64,000 nucleotides of DNA from Agapetus fuscipes (GCA_951799405.1 OX637343.1:14672524-14736523); one strand, 5' to 3'. Shown: positions 31,755 through 43,035, numbered from the stretch's first letter. Made by a program: numbers and translations. The notes: generated from the letters alone by a model not told the origin.

Positions 31755-32043
31755 CATAACAATAGCTCAGTTCGAAGAGTGCTTGCATTGCATGCCGAGA
31801 GCCAGAGGGAAGATCCCCACTGAGGGTGTCAGAAATGATTTCCAGTTTCGGTGTCTATTTCAAACCAAAAATAAATACCGGCAAGGTATACTCCGCCTTC
31901 ACAAGAAACGAGAACTAGCCCCCCCGGGAGCTGGGAAATCCCCACTTCAACTGAAAGTGGTTGGTGACCCCGTAAAAATAAATAGGTCCCGAATCAGGGA
32001 TAACGCACGCAAGAAATTCCACTTTATGTGTAGCTTAGTTTGC
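31755..32043 (+). mobile_element. SINE-Q
   Basis: Head and body complete, deletion near CGAAGCGCC, ending GTGTAGCTTAGTTTGC. Tail-to-tail with the following dimer. Confidence 0.83.
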
Positions 32044-32045
32044 GT

Positions 32046-32360
32046 CAACTAAGCTACACGTATAGTGTAACTTTTTGTCTGCATGTGGCGATTCGGGACC
32101 TATTTATTTTTACGGGTAAGGGGGCCGGCCTCACACCAACCACTTTCAATTGAAGTGGGGGTTTCCCAGCTCCCGGGGGTGGCGGTTCTCATTTCTTGTG
32201 AAGACTGAGTAATCCTTGGGATCGAACCCGTGCTCTAGGCATGGAATTCATGCATTCTACCAATTGAGCTATCGACCGGACTTTTTACTAGATTGGTCGT
32301 CGCTACAAAGCGATAATTCTCAAGCAAGACCCAATTGTTGTAAGGCTGGATGGACCTTTT
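32046..32360 (-). mobile_element. SINE-P/SINE-Q dimer, 5'-truncated
   Basis: In reverse: last third of SINE-P (32360-32285), then the Q head at the same fusion point as the other two dimers and the same deletion behind the B-box (GGTTCGATCCCAAGG). Confidence 0.85.
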
Positions 32361-32384
32361 GATGTTGAGTTGCGTTTGCGTTAA

Positions 32385-32935
32385 ATATGAAAGAGGATGT
32401 GAAAGTTAAAGTACAAAAGAATGTGATGAGATGGTTTGGGCATGTAGAAAGAATGAATGATGATAGACTAACAAAGTTTATATACAAAGAAAGTGTGAAA
32501 GGAAAAAGAGGGAAAGGACGACCGAGAAAAGTATGAAGTGATCAGATTGTGAAGATTGTGAAAGAATGGGATATTCAAAGTGAGCGTAAAAGAAGAAAAT
32601 GTATGAAAAAGGTGATGGATATGAATGAATTGAAAGAGGTATGTCAGGATATTAGTCGGTGTTATGGCCGCGGGGATCAAGTCAAGTTATTTGGAATCGG
32701 ATAACGTTGGTTCGAATCCCGCGACGATAACTTCGACCCTGGTTCAACAGATGCCATTGCATGCACACAAGCTTCTGCTTTCACATGAAGACAACTGGCC
32801 AGGCAAAAATAGGTTGGTGGATTGTATTCCTTTCCACAAATCTATTTAAAAAAAAAAAGAGGTAAAAATGGAGGCAACTCTGCAGAAGCTCTGGCCACCC
32901 CTAGCGGAATGGCGACAGAGTTACAGTTACAGTAT
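32385..32935 (+). pseudogene. LINE-beta C-terminal fragment split by SINE-S
   Basis: 32385-32653 and 32861-32935 together match 11564-11893. A stop (TATGAAG for TATGGAG) and small changes break the frame. Ends in the GTTACAG tail. Confidence 0.83.
32654..32860 (+). mobile_element. SINE-S, full length
   Basis: Head GTCGGTGTTATGGCCGCG and B-box GGTTCGAATCC resemble a class-II (Ser/Leu) tRNA without a sound cloverleaf. The body is CTTCTGCTTTCACATGAAG and poly-A of 12. It sits inside LINE-beta and is therefore younger than it. Confidence 0.83.
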
Positions 32936-33238
32936 AAAAAGAATAAAAAGTATTCAGAATAGCTGTGTTAGTGACTGCTTTAGCTGTGGAGCTGGTAACG
33001 GTCGGCGTCCTTCACAAGGCTGTCGAGCTTCCTGAAGCAGAAACGGCGCGTGAAGAAATACTGAGCTATGTCCGGTGTAAATATACGTACATCACTCCAT
33101 TATCATTACAGTTAAAACTTGTTAGTTATTTCAAATATAGATTAGATACAAAATGTTACTTCGTGAACTATTTTATTTATTAATAAATCAATAACTTCTT
33201 CTATAGTTTCAATCCTGGGATTGGCTTTAAGCAATTTC
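32936..33238. other. Unassigned stretch with a 72-codon frame
   Basis: 32965-33183 is open, GC-richer at its start (GTCGAGCTTCCTGAAGC) then AT-rich. No domain recognised; a small exon cannot be excluded. Confidence 0.2.
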
Positions 33239-33239
33239 T

Positions 33240-33660
33240 TTCACTCTTTCCCTCCATTATTCCCTGTCTTGTGCGGCTTTTTTAAGGTCTGCATATGATG
33301 AGCAGCGCACGTCCACCAACAGGTCCTCCAGGTATTCTTGGCATGGGCGTCCCCTAGAGTTGGCCCCCTCGGTAATCCCCTCCATTATGGCATGCAAAAG
33401 ACCTTCTTGTCGTATTACATGACCGATCCATCTTGCACGCCTTGCGGACAAGGTCCTAAGCAGATGCCTTCCTCCTTCGATTCTTTGGATAACCTCCTCA
33501 TTTGAGTGTGGTCTCTCCAAGAAATTCCTAGTAGTCTTCTATATGACCACATCTCGAAAGCCTCTAGTCTCCGTTTATCTCTTTTGGATAGGCACCATGT
33601 CTCGCAGCCGTACATCAAGATACTCCATACATAGTTTTTGATGAGGAGTAGATACTCTCA
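33240..33660 (-). pseudogene. LINE-zeta C-terminal fragment, frameshifted
   Basis: One frame gives MYGCETWCLSKRDKRRL and WSYRRLLGISW, a second continues with ARWIGHVIRQ, SRGRPCQEYLEDLL and KKAAQDRE. Together they form a LINE polymerase C-terminus with one frameshift near 33500. Confidence 0.82.
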
Positions 33661-33954
33661 GTTTCAGGTCTATATTATTTGATTCAAATCATACGAGCCA
33701 GGTTACAGACCGAATTAAGCTCGTATATTCAGGTATCTCTTTATTCCCAAAAACAATCACCCTGAAGAAAATAAAGAGTCAAAAAGCCTAGATATAGATG
33801 GATAGATGAATTTCAGGATGCCAATCAGCTTGGAGAGAGGCCTTGGAGCTGGAGGCAGAGGTTTTATTATTTTTATTTTTTATTAAACAAACAAACAGTT
33901 ATACATGTACTATATGTGAATAACAACATAGTTATAACATAATTAATTAAATAA

Positions 33955-34115
33955 TACACTGTTAAAATTCACTTTTATTATTTTATTTAAAATAAGTCAA
34001 ACGTTTTCGCCTAAAAAGGCACCCTCAGGACAATGACAATGACAAATCAAAATTAAATTCTCTTCTAAGGTTAATAATTTTAAATAAAATAATAAAAGTG
34101 AATTTAAACAGTGTA
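33955..34115. mobile_element. PLE-like palindrome, short
   Basis: Arms TACACTGTTAAAATTCAC.. (33955-33996) and inverted ..GTGAATTTAAACAGTGTA (34078-34115). The motif CTGAGGGTGCCTTTTTAGGC/GAAAACG is on the minus strand at 34002-34028. Confidence 0.65.
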
Positions 34116-34124
34116 TTATAATAA

Positions 34125-34385
34125 ACGCTCCTTGACTGATAGGTTGGTACGAGGCTGACCACCCGTGCTGTAAAAATCGGTTCACTTTTGCCAATGCCAC
34201 CCCGGTTCAGGGAACGGCGGCGGGAGTTGCAAGGTTTATGTCCATGTGAGGTTTTCTTTATTTGTATGCACACATGCAGAATGTGTAGGCGCGAACCTAC
34301 ATGTGCCTGTCTGTGGGCATGCATTTCATATGAGCCTTAAATGCTTACATATCCTTGCAGCTTAGATTATAGATTAGATTATAGA
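34125..34385 (+). repeat. Rep-A, old subfamily, inserted beside a PLE-like arm
   Basis: TCCTTGACTGATAGG start, tail expanded to (GATTATA)n. Beyond it 34400-34435 carries the TGGACTTTCACTGTG end of the PLE-like family, so Rep-A interrupts that element. Confidence 0.82.
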
Positions 34386-34614
34386 TAGATTTATAGATTA
34401 TTTAATTAATTATACAATGGACTTTCACTGTGTAAACCACCAAACCCTGAAAAAAATAGTTATAACAATTCAATAACCAGCAAAGAAGAAGGTCAAAGCT
34501 GAAATTAGGCTGCAGAGCCATTGAAGAAGAAGTATTTGGATAGATTCGGACCGAAAAGAGATGGCCAATGATTGATTTACGATAGACTGATGCTTTATTG
34601 ATGATGATGACTGA

Positions 34615-34853
34615 TGATGATGATGATGTCTCCATCCTTCCGGGCTTGTAGACCATGTTCAATATTTGTAGGCTGCTTTATTATTTTTTCTTTTTGTAAG
34701 GCTGCTAACGAAGAAGAAGCCCTGAAGAAGTCAGTCGTACGTCACTGACGAAACGTAGCAGCCTTACAAAAAGAAAAAAGAATAAAGCAGCCTACAATTA
34801 TTGAACATGGTCTACAAGCCCGGAAGGATGGAGACATCATCATCATCATCATC
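34615..34853. mobile_element. PLE-like palindrome
   Basis: Arms of ~95 bp (34615-34710 / 34757-34853) including ATCCTTCCGGGCTTGTAG. The centre 34722-34755 reads CTGAAGAAGTCAGT, loop CGTACGTC, ACTGACGAAACG. Outer ends are (GAT)n/(ATC)n. Confidence 0.78.
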
Positions 34854-35216
34854 TGAAGCCGGCCATGAAAGCCTAAAAACACTTATGACGATAGACTGTT
34901 GTGATAGGGATGGTATAATTATATTCACACTTATGTACAAGACGTGTTAGTATCGGGGTTCCGCATGGATGACTTGAAGGAAGTGACAACACTACGTACA
35001 TTTTTCTACACGGCGTTTATAATATTTTTGTAATTATTTTTTTAATTTAATACAACACAATATGTACAAAAATAAGTGTATTACAATTTCCTCTAAACAT
35101 TAAACGTTATACTTAATTTGGACTAGGGTTTTTTAAATTACAATTTTGCAATCTGTATTTGTATCGATGTTTATACATATTATTATTTGAGATTAAAAAA
35201 ATGTAACATTTTGTTT
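34854..35216. other. AT-rich stretch, nothing recognised
   Basis: The last ~30 bp may be Rep-A leader sequence. Confidence 0.3.
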
Positions 35217-35486
35217 ATGTTCCTTGACTTATCGATTGGTATGCGGCTGACCACCCATGCTGTAAAAATAGTTCACTTTGTCAATGCCACCCCGTGTTTC
35301 AGGGAAGGTCCGCAAGAGTTGCAGGGTGTATGTTCATTTGAGATTTGAGTTTTTATGCTGTAAGTTCACATGTGGTATGTATGTACAAGCGCGAACTTAT
35401 CCGTGTTTGCTTTTGAAAATGCATATAATGTGACTCCCCAATGTAACATATCATTGCAACTTAGATTAGATTAGATAAGATTAGAA
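35217..35486 (+). repeat. Rep-A
   Basis: Complete, CATGTGGTATGTATG subfamily, (GATTA)n tail. Confidence 0.85.
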
Positions 35487-35687
35487 TTTGGTTGGTCAAG
35501 AGTCAAAAGTGTGATGGAAAGTCAAATGTGAACTCTAGTAACGAAAATTGAATAGTCCGGTCCAGTAAACAAGAGAATGAAGCAAAGAAAAGTGAACCCT
35601 CCTCAAGAGTTAATTAGATTGAAAGACTAAACAAAAACAGAAGAAGATAGTTTCCAATCTCAGATTCTTAGATTATACGGAATAAAT

Positions 35688-35769
35688 TACTGACTCCTTT
35701 GGTGGGTATCGAGCCCTTACCCTCTGGTATGGAACGCAAGCGCTCTACAACTGAGCCATCAACCGGACT
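35688..35769 (-). mobile_element. SINE-Q head only
   Basis: tRNA-like ~80 bp in reverse (GGTTGATGGCTCAGTTG). The body is missing. Confidence 0.65.
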
Positions 35770-35788
35770 GAATAATAATAAGAGAAAT

Positions 35789-36089
35789 AATATTAGGATG
35801 ATCTATTTGGTGAGCGCTGTTTTTGTGTGTATCACACCTCAAGAGCCCTCTGCAAGCTTGGTCGTCGCTGTAGAAAGCGCCAATTCTCAAGCAAGACCCA
35901 GTTGTTGTAAGGTTGGATGGACCTTTCAGAGACCGGTCTTTGGTACAGGTTTATGAATTTTTGAACCCAGCAAAGAGCACATTTGGAATTGGAAATATAA
36001 ATGGTATATTTTTTGTGCTCCGCCGGGATTCGAATCCACAACCTTCCATTTACGAGTCCGAAGTGTTACCACTGGACTACGGACCGGTC
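35789..36089 (-). mobile_element. SINE-P, full length with LINE-delta tail
   Basis: Reverse unit from the AATAATATTAGGATGAT tail to CTACGGACCGGTC. Directly abuts a LINE-delta fragment. Confidence 0.88.
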
Positions 36090-36093
36090 CATT

Positions 36094-36432
36094 TTACTAT
36101 TACATGATGCAGCTCCTGTCTACATCCAAGAGCTGATTGTCTCAAAAGTCCTGGGCTCAAGGGAGCAAACAATAAGATCAGCAGAGAACGGAGCGGAAAC
36201 CCTGCTAAATGAACCTAGAAGAAAAATTGCCACTGTTTTCGGAGACCGTGCTTTTGCAGTGGCCGGCCCTGCGACCTGGAATCAACTACCACAAGAAATC
36301 CGGAGGTCTAAGACGATTGAGGACCTAAAGAGGAGGATGAAGACATTTTTTTTCGCCCAGTAAAATACTAAGCGCCCTTGGAGTGACATTGAGTTACGAA
36401 ACGGCGCTGATAAAGAAATCATCATCACCATC
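36094..36432 (+). pseudogene. LINE-delta C-terminal fragment with 3' end
   Basis: Open to 36363: PVYIQELIVSKVLG, FGDRAFAVAGPATWNQLP, LKRRMKTFFFAQ, stop. Then the hairpin GCGCCCTTGGAGTG..AACGGCGCT and (ATC)n tail. The most complete 3' end of this family here. Confidence 0.85.
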
Positions 36433-36499
36433 ATTACATTTTTTTTTATAAAGCACGTACGAGAAATCACCAAAATGGTAAAGCATTTCTGTCACACAT

Positions 36500-36568
36500 G
36501 CTGGGGATCGAATCGTAGCCCTCTGGCATGGAACGCAACCATTCTTCCAACTGAGCTAACGAGTGGAC
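36500..36568 (-). mobile_element. SINE-Q head, old
   Basis: TTAGCTCAGTTGGAAGAATGG and GATTCGATCCCC in reverse. Confidence 0.5.
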
Positions 36569-36828
36569 TGCATGTATGGACTGTCAGATTGTTGTTTGTT
36601 TTCCATGCCCCTAGTGTAAATGCGTATCAGGCAAGGCTACAGTTTATCCGGTGTCCGCGCACGCGCACTGGAGCGCGGCATTTCGTACAGCCTGGCTGGC
36701 GTGACTTACAAAATGGAGTGCTTTGCGAAATAGTCTTCGTCGCACACACATGCCACCACCAGAGTGGCAATCGCCATCATAATGATGCATTCATTATAGT
36801 CACGTGGCGGTATGATTAATAAGATAAC
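36569..36828. other. Unassigned, GC-rich centre
   Basis: CCGCGCACGCGCACTGGAGC at 36656 is CpG-rich. No gene recognised. Confidence 0.25.
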
Positions 36829-36870
36829 AGCTGTAACTGTAGCTCTATCTGCGTTTCCACTCTGGGTGGC
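36829..36870 (-). pseudogene. LINE-beta terminal scrap
   Basis: AGCTGTAACTGTAGCTC..GGGTGGCC is the family's 3' end. Confidence 0.5.
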
Positions 36871-36914
36871 CGGCCGACAGCTCAGTTTTTACAGCGGTAG
36901 CGTTCCTTTTATAG

Positions 36915-37500
36915 ATCCGAATGAAAGACTGACGAAGAAAATATATGATGCAAGAATAGATGGATGTAGTGGTAGAGAGAGACCGAAAAAAGGTATGGAT
37001 GGACCAAATATCCGAAATTGCGAAAGAATGGAATATATCTAGAGTCATAATAAAAGGAGAGTCTGTATGAAAAAGGTTATGACTCTGGAGGAAATGAAAG
37101 AAGTATGCAAGGATAGAAAGAAATGGCGGTTGATCTGTTATGTTGGCGGCCAGGGTTTGTTAAATAGTAATTTGTTTTCTTTTTAGTTTTGATAATATTA
37201 TTATTGAAGTACTGATTTATTAAATGTAATTTGTTGTGTATGCTCCTTGACTAATAGGTTGGTATGAGGCTGACCACCCATGCTGTAAAAATGTAACACT
37301 TTGCCAATGTCACCCCTGTTACAGGGAAGGATGGCAAGAGTTGCAGGGTGTATGTCCATTTTAGATTTGGTTTTTATGTTGTTGGTTCACATGAGGCATG
37401 TGCAAGCGCGAACTTGTAGGTACGTGTCTGGTTGTGAGAATGCATGTAATGTGAATCTCCAATGTAACATATCTTTGCAACTTAGATTAGATTAGATTAG
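36915..37500 (+). pseudogene. LINE-alpha subfamily 3' fragment with Rep-A
   Basis: 36915-37150 encodes the broken C-terminus (ERLTKKIYDARIDGC-like, KKWRLICYVGG). The UTR differs from copies 1 and 2 but Rep-A (37246-37500) still forms the end, so the tail is older than the subfamily split. Confidence 0.83.
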
Positions 37501-37640
37501 ACACATATAAGTTCACTGCATGTGAACCTACAATATTCCAATCACAAATTATTATTAATGAATCCTGAAAGTTTTTCTGACCTTGCCTAAACCAGGTTAC
37601 AGGGGGGATATCGGCTGGTCAGCCTCATCTCAATTATAAA
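37501..37640 (-). repeat. Rep-A, degenerate
   Basis: Abuts the previous copy tail-to-tail. AAGTTCACTGCATGTGAACC and GGTCAGCCTCATC remain. Confidence 0.6.
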
Positions 37641-37688
37641 AACGATAAGGGAAAACTTGAAAGCCTTTACTTTCAATAATAAAATCCA

Positions 37689-38110
37689 TCCGGCCGATAG
37701 CTCAGTTGGTAGAGTGCTTGCATTCCATTCCGTGAACTCGGGTTCGAATCCCACCGAGGGTGTCAGAAATGATTTCCCGTTTCGGTGTTTATTTCAAACC
37801 CCAAAATAAAATACCGGCAAGGTTTACTCAGCCTCCACAAGAAATGAGTACCAGCCCCCTCGGGAGCTGGGAAACCACCCACTTCACTGGAGTGGTTGGC
37901 CTAAGGCCAGCCCCCTTACCTGTAAAATAAATAGGTTCAACTCGCCACATGCGACCCCGCTGATCTAGGGAGTCTCCCGTACAGGCTTCCTTTAAAAAGT
38001 TCATTAATTGTATTTGCGAATAGGTCCCGAATCACCACATGCAACCCCTTTGGGAATAACGCGGCAAGAAGTTACACTATATGTGTAGCTTAGTTGAGTT
38101 GAGTTGAATT
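37689..38110 (+). mobile_element. SINE-Q with a 65-bp insert
   Basis: Full unit; 37960-38025 contains CTAGGGAGTCTCCCGTACAGG, the alternative SINE-P tail seen at 10930 and 59220, then the Q sequence repeats AATAGGTCCCGAATC. Tail (GTTGA)n. Confidence 0.83.
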
Positions 38111-38596
38111 AGTTTAGTTAGGTCAGGTAAACCAATAGTTATTTTACATCCCAAATCCATACAAAGCGCTTTGCCCTCCTGAAAATTATCATCAATACGT
38201 AAAAAAAAGCCAACTTGCGCAAGTCAAAAATACATCATCTTATGGATATAGAACGTCTTCATCTGGTTCATATTTCACCATTATCGTTTTGTGTTTGGGT
38301 CCGTCCGACATATTTCGGGACCACAAAGGACGTTTGACGTTTTATGACTTTACAACCTTTCGGGCTCAGACCTACCTAACCGAAACAATATTTACGATTG
38401 AGCTTTTAACGCGAAAGTAACGGGACGTCTGTTCATTCAAAAAGCGACCCGACATAATATCTCTTTGAAATGAGATAAAAATAACAGTGATATATATATT
38501 TTTTTGAAATTAACGATCATATTTTTCTACAGTGCAACAAAAATCTCAATTCAAAATACACGCAGTATAAAAATAGAGCCACAAAACACAGATTTG
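38111..38596. other. Unassigned stretch
   Basis: No supported gene. Not obviously repetitive within the window. Confidence 0.3.
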
Positions 38597-38903
38597 GACC
38601 GGTCCGTAGTCCGTAGTGGCAACATTTCGGAGTCGTAAATGGAAGGTTGTGGATTCGGATCCCGGCGGAGCACAAAAATATACCATTTATATTTCGAATG
38701 TGCTCTTCGCTGAGTTGAAAAATTCATAAACCTTTACCAAAGACCGGTCACTGAAAGGTCCATCCAACTTTACAACAACTGGGTCTTGCTTGAAAATTGG
38801 CGCTTTCTACAGCGACGATCAAGCTCGCAGGGGGCTCTTGAGGTGTGATACACACAAAAACAGCGCTCACCAAATAAATCATCCTAATATTATTATTATT
38901 ATA
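38597..38903 (+). mobile_element. SINE-P, reference copy
   Basis: Head (B-box partly altered), body with CTCTTCGCTGAGTTGAAAAATTC, and the tail GAGGTGTGATACACAC..CAGCGCTC ending in (ATT)n. The CCGTAGTCCGTAG duplication in the A-box is private to this copy. Confidence 0.88.
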
Positions 38904-38914
38904 TATTTGAAATG

Positions 38915-39270
38915 TGGGCTGGTATAGGACCTATTGTAATACTATACAAAATGGTTCATTCTACCAATGCCATCCCTGTTTCAGGGAAGGTCGGGTGTAC
39001 CAGTCACCTCAGGAGCTGGGAAACCCCCTCTTCAATTGTAGTGGTTAGCATAAGGCCGGCCCCCTTAGCTGTAAAATAAATAGGTCCCACTCGCCACATG
39101 CGAAACCCTTCGGGGATAACGCGGCAAGAAGTTACAATATATGTGAATCTTAGTTGCGTTGCGTTTTCGGGAAAAAGTTGCAGGCTGTATGTGAATTTGA
39201 GGTTTGGATTTTAATTTGTAAGTACACATGCAGAATTTGTAATCGTGAACTTCTATAGATTATAGATGGC
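38915..39270 (+). repeat. Rep-A split by a SINE-Q
   Basis: 38915-38997 and 39166-39270 are the two Rep-A parts. 38998-39165 is the 3' half of SINE-Q ending GTTGCGTTGCGTT. Confidence 0.8.
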
Positions 39271-39281
39271 GCTATAGAAAA

Positions 39282-39410
39282 ATATGCAACTCTGTCACTT
39301 TTTCGCTAGGGGTGGCATGCACCGTTGAAGAGTTGCCTCACTTTTTCATATTCCTCCATCCTCCTTCAATTTATTCATCTCCATCTCCTTTTTCATACAT
39401 TTTATTTTTA
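39282..39410 (-). pseudogene. LINE-beta 3' fragment
   Basis: In reverse: broken C-terminus and the GCCACCCCTAGCG end. Confidence 0.7.
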
Positions 39411-39435
39411 TTTCTATTTTTTTATTTTTTATTTA

Positions 39436-39680
39436 TTTAAAAAAGTAGATTTGTGAAGAGGAATGCAATTCACCAACCTATTCTGCCTGACCAGAAACAG
39501 GTATTAATAATTCATTATTGTTTATATAATGAATTATTAATTAATAATTACCCAATAACTTCTGTTGAACCAGGGTCAAAGTTAAAGTCAAGTGACCCAA
39601 GCAGGGATCGAACCAACGTTATTCTATTCCAAATACGCTAGAAAGATCGGCCGCTTGGCCCCCTCGGCCATAACACCGAC
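39436..39680 (-). mobile_element. SINE-S with AT insertion
   Basis: The tRNA-like head (GTTATGGCCGAGGGGG, B-box GGTTCGATCCC) is better kept than at 32654. A ~50-bp AT-palindromic stretch (39500-39550) sits in the body. Confidence 0.8.
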
Positions 39681-39691
39681 ATTTCCTTCAT

Positions 39692-39893
39692 TGATGCTGC
39701 AGAGATGTTTTCTGGGATCTGTTGCCTTGGTCTATGGGAGCTGGAGCTTCCAGACGTTTCACCCATGTCTACAATGGGCTTCTTCAGCGTGAAGTGTGAT
39801 GATGAATATGATCTGAAACTGTGATGGTTGTCCGGAAGCTCCAGCTCCCATATACCACGGCAACAGATCCCTGAAAACATCTCTCCAGCATCA
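39692..39893. mobile_element. PLE-like palindrome, same family as 26080
   Basis: Arms 39692-39753 and 39832-39893 share GGGAGCTGGAGCTTCC. The minus-strand motif at 39754-39787 has CTGAAGAAGCCCATT, loop, ATGGG then TGAAACG (a one-base change in the GAAA context). Confidence 0.75.
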
Positions 39894-39971
39894 TCAGCTG
39901 GCCGTGTAAGCCTAAAAATCCTATTTCCTTCCTTTACATTCACTCTCAATATCATGTGGTTTTAAATCAAT

Positions 39972-40275
39972 AGTTTGGTCGACAGTTTGGTTGGTAGAGT
40001 GCTTGCGTTCAAAGCCAGAGCGTTAAGGTTTGATTCCCATCAAGCTGTCAGAAATAATTTCCCGTCTCGGAACTTATTTCAAGCTCAAAAATCATAGAAC
40101 CGGAAAGGTGTTCTCAGCTTTGACTATAAATGAAGACCAACCCTCTTGGAAGCTGAGATACCCCAACTTGAAGTGAAATGGTTGGCGTAGTCCGGCCCCT
40201 TTACATGCGAAAATCAATAGGTTCCACTCACCACATATGACCCATTCGAGAACAACGCAGTAAGAAGTTACACAA
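39972..40275 (+). mobile_element. Old SINE-Q
   Basis: All segments in order but strongly diverged (GGTTTGATTCCC B-box). Confidence 0.75.
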
Positions 40276-40387
40276 AAATACAGTTTATTCGTGTTTTAAA
40301 GAACTGTTTTGATGTCAATATTTCATTAAAGAAATTCAAAGACAACTTCCATTTTCAGTAGCTGGTTCTGAATCCTCAAATCATAAA

Positions 40388-40663
40388 TTATTTTAAAATA
40401 ACAATTTTTTGCTTACCAAGGAACTCAATAATATATTTTGGTAGAATTTGAGGATTCAGGTAAAAAATCCATGCATAGAAAATTGCCCAAGCATTTCTTT
40501 GTACCCGAAGCATAAATATTTTGGATGCCCGCCATTGTTTCAAAAGTCTTTGAAATTTGTGTATGCAATAAACCGAAGGATGTCTTTGTTTTTTTTGTAC
40601 TTTGAAACCTACTCTCAGATTGCGGTGGACCTTTAAGATTTGTACGGGTCGTAAATTAAACAC
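40388..40663 (-). other. 91-codon open frame, possibly coding
   Basis: Basic and aromatic-rich (LKQWRASKIFMLRVQRNAW). A GTAAGC donor-like site lies near its end (40421-40426). A plus-strand frame is also open here, so the evidence is weak. Confidence 0.15.
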
Positions 40664-40946
40664 AAATATATGAGAATAATCGAATGTTTCTAGATTTTAA
40701 ATATTTTTACAGCAAGAAAAAGGTAATGTTAGTCTTCATACACATGAGAACAGAACTTGATCGTCTAGCGCAATCTCCATTCGATAGTAAAATATTATTT
40801 TAAAGGAAGGAGAGGAAAAAGAGAAGTGAGAGAGAAGAAGAAAGAGTGAAAAGAAAAAGCACAAAATAAACGGTTTTAGTGGATTGACTTGTTGAATTAA
40901 AAAATATATCTTTTTCTCGGTGGGCAAAAAACAAAACGACACAATT
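40664..40946. other. Unassigned stretch
   Basis: Purine-rich at 40800-40870 (GAAGGAGAGGAAAAAGAGAAG). No gene. Confidence 0.25.
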
Positions 40947-41189
40947 AGGGCCTGTTGCACCAAACTCCAATCAGATGAAAATCAAAATTAAGTGTGATTT
41001 CTCCCTTTCAAATCAAACAATTGATTGCATATACGTAAGTCAGCTGATGTGAATCATATTTCCTGTTCAAATTCCATCACATTTTTACCAACTTTCGAGA
41101 AATATTTAACCGAGGTCCTTACCAGAACTAAGCAATCAAATTTGATGTTTCAATCAAATATTGATTGGAGGTTGGTGCAACAGGCCCTA
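40947..41189. mobile_element. MITE-1, complete
   Basis: Ends AGGGCCTGTTGCACCAAACT / inverted GTTGGTGCAACAGGCCCT, flanked by TTA/TAA-like bases. About 243 bp, no coding capacity. Pairing extends well inward (CTCCAATCA..TGATTGGAG). Confidence 0.85.
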
Positions 41190-41404
41190 AGGGTCTAGAC
41201 CGTCTAGACTCTAGAATCTTTACTATGTTTTTCACACACAGTACATTCATGGCTCAGTCTCCACCTTACGTGAATTTTCTGTACAAAAAAGCAATGATCC
41301 ATGAATTAGCTACGAATCAAACGTGTGAATCACCCTGTTAGCAATCAATGACAAAATATTAGCTTGCCTATATCCTAGTAACTCGACTGTGTGGCGTCAC
41401 AATC

Positions 41405-41595
41405 TATTTATCAATGTTACCCCTGTTCCAGGGAAGGTCGGCGTAAGTTGTAGGGTCTATGTTCATTTGAGGTTTGTATTTTAATTTGTAAGTACACATT
41501 CAGCATTTTTAAGCGCGAACTACTACTTGTTTGTGGGCATTTATTTGGTATAAGCTTTGATTTTTAATATATCTTTGCAACTTAGATTGTAGATT
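41405..41595 (+). repeat. Rep-A, 5'-truncated
   Basis: From AATGTTACCCCTGTTCCAGG to CTTAGATTGTAGATT. Confidence 0.78.
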
Positions 41596-41724
41596 TGTTC
41601 TGGATCCGTTGTTTAATATTATATTGTCATGGTATAAAAATGAACAGACGTTTTGGCCATCTTACGTGGAATGCTGATAAATTTAGAATTACAGTTTCAG
41701 ATGGTGTAATGGGTAAAGCATCTA

Positions 41725-41935
41725 TAAAATCTATAATCTAAGTTGCAAAGATATATTCATTCAAAGCTCTCAGATGTATGCCCACAAACAAACACGTGTA
41801 GTTCACGCTTACAAATGCTGATTGTGTACTTACAAATTAAATCCAAACCTCAAATGAACATAAGCCCTGCAACTCTTGCCGACATTCCCTGAAACAGGGG
41901 TGACATTGGCAAAGTGAACCATTTTTACAGTGTAT
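41725..41935 (-). repeat. Rep-A, lacking the CCTTGAC end
   Basis: Reverse unit stopping at CCATTTTTACAGT. Confidence 0.82.
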
Positions 41936-42114
41936 AGTCTTTAGAAAAATAGTGTTGGGTTCTAAACCAACTGGTGTAAGTAAGGATTTCTTCCTAAACA
42001 TAAAATCATTTCCAAAACCCTCAAAAGAGATCTCAACTCTCTTTCAGAAATAAAAAGATCTTACGACTGAGTTAGCAAACAGATTATAAGAAAAATAATG
42101 GAGAATCCGAACTA

Positions 42115-42215
42115 ATTTCATCGAGATAAAACTGTGACACTGCACGGCCGGGTTGCTAAGAAAAGGCAAGCAAATATATTTTTATTGTTTGCTTACGATC
42201 CTAGTCACACAGACA
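42115..42215 (+). repeat. Rep-E copy
   Basis: GCACGGCCGGGTTGCTAAG, AAGGCAAGCAAAT, TTATTGTTTGCTTACG and CCTAGTCACAC match 46433, 46912 and 53645. Confidence 0.7.
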
Positions 42216-42253
42216 ATAATTATACTTACAAAATGTATTGAGCCCATTTAAAT

Positions 42254-42789
42254 TTGTCACGTAAATTCTGTTCAAAAACCTTTTTCAAAAATACTTCAAT
42301 TATCCATGACTTCCAAAACAATTTTTGTTCTGGAAGTCAAAATACGAGTACATACCTGCAAAAAAATCTCCATCCTTTCATCACAAAAGGACGAAAAAAA
42401 CCTGTACAAAACCTTTCAGCTACTGTTTGGTTACGGATATTTTTTCTGCAGGTTTTTGACAATAATTTTTGTATCACGCAATTCTGGAATAATAAAACTT
42501 CGATTAGTTCCAGTCTGCTTGAAAATATTGATTCCTGTGGGAGCTTTTATTGACAGATATACGACACTCTTTTGTTTCTTCACCTGGATTCTATTCCAAA
42601 TTCAAAGACCTTTTGAATTATGGCTGTTGTTGTTTATCTCTGTGTGGACAGGTAGTAGCGCGATGTTTTGTGTCTTTTATTGTTTTTATTTTGTACCTAC
42701 CTGTAAATATTTTGGTTCAAGAGATTGTCGGTGAAAAAAAGCTTTTGAATTGTGAAACATTTGTACAAATCGAAGGACATCCACTATAG
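42254..42789 (+). other. Three overlapping open frames, function unknown
   Basis: The longest (42306-42734, 142 codons) has hydrophobic runs (WLLLFISVW, CVFYCFYFVP) that could be membrane segments. All three plus frames are long, which argues for low stop density rather than selection. Confidence 0.18.
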
Positions 42790-42848
42790 ATTCGATATAA
42801 TATACTTGATTACATGGATATTTTAATACTTCCTCCATGCTTGATTAT

Positions 42849-43035
42849 TTAAAAATTCAAATGGGTAAAACATAGTTTTAATTCACTTATTTATTTCTTT
42901 CAATCTGCTCCCGAAGATGCCTCATTAGGCGAAAATGTTCGAGCACAAAAAATAAATAAATAAGTGAATTAAAACTATGTTTTACCCATTTGAATTGAAT
43001 TTTTAAATAATTAAAAATGGACTTTCACTGTGTTA
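42849..43035. mobile_element. PLE-like palindrome
   Basis: Arms around CATAGTTTTAATTCAC, centre CCGAAGATGCCTCATTAGGC/GAAAATG at 42911-42937. The right end has TGGACTTTCACTGTGTTAAT as at 34410 and 16350. Confidence 0.78.

Noticed and set aside
36094..36363. Host protein ending FGDRAFAVAGPATWNQLP
   Set aside because: This is a standard LINE polymerase C-terminus and is followed by the LINE 3' hairpin and ATC tail.
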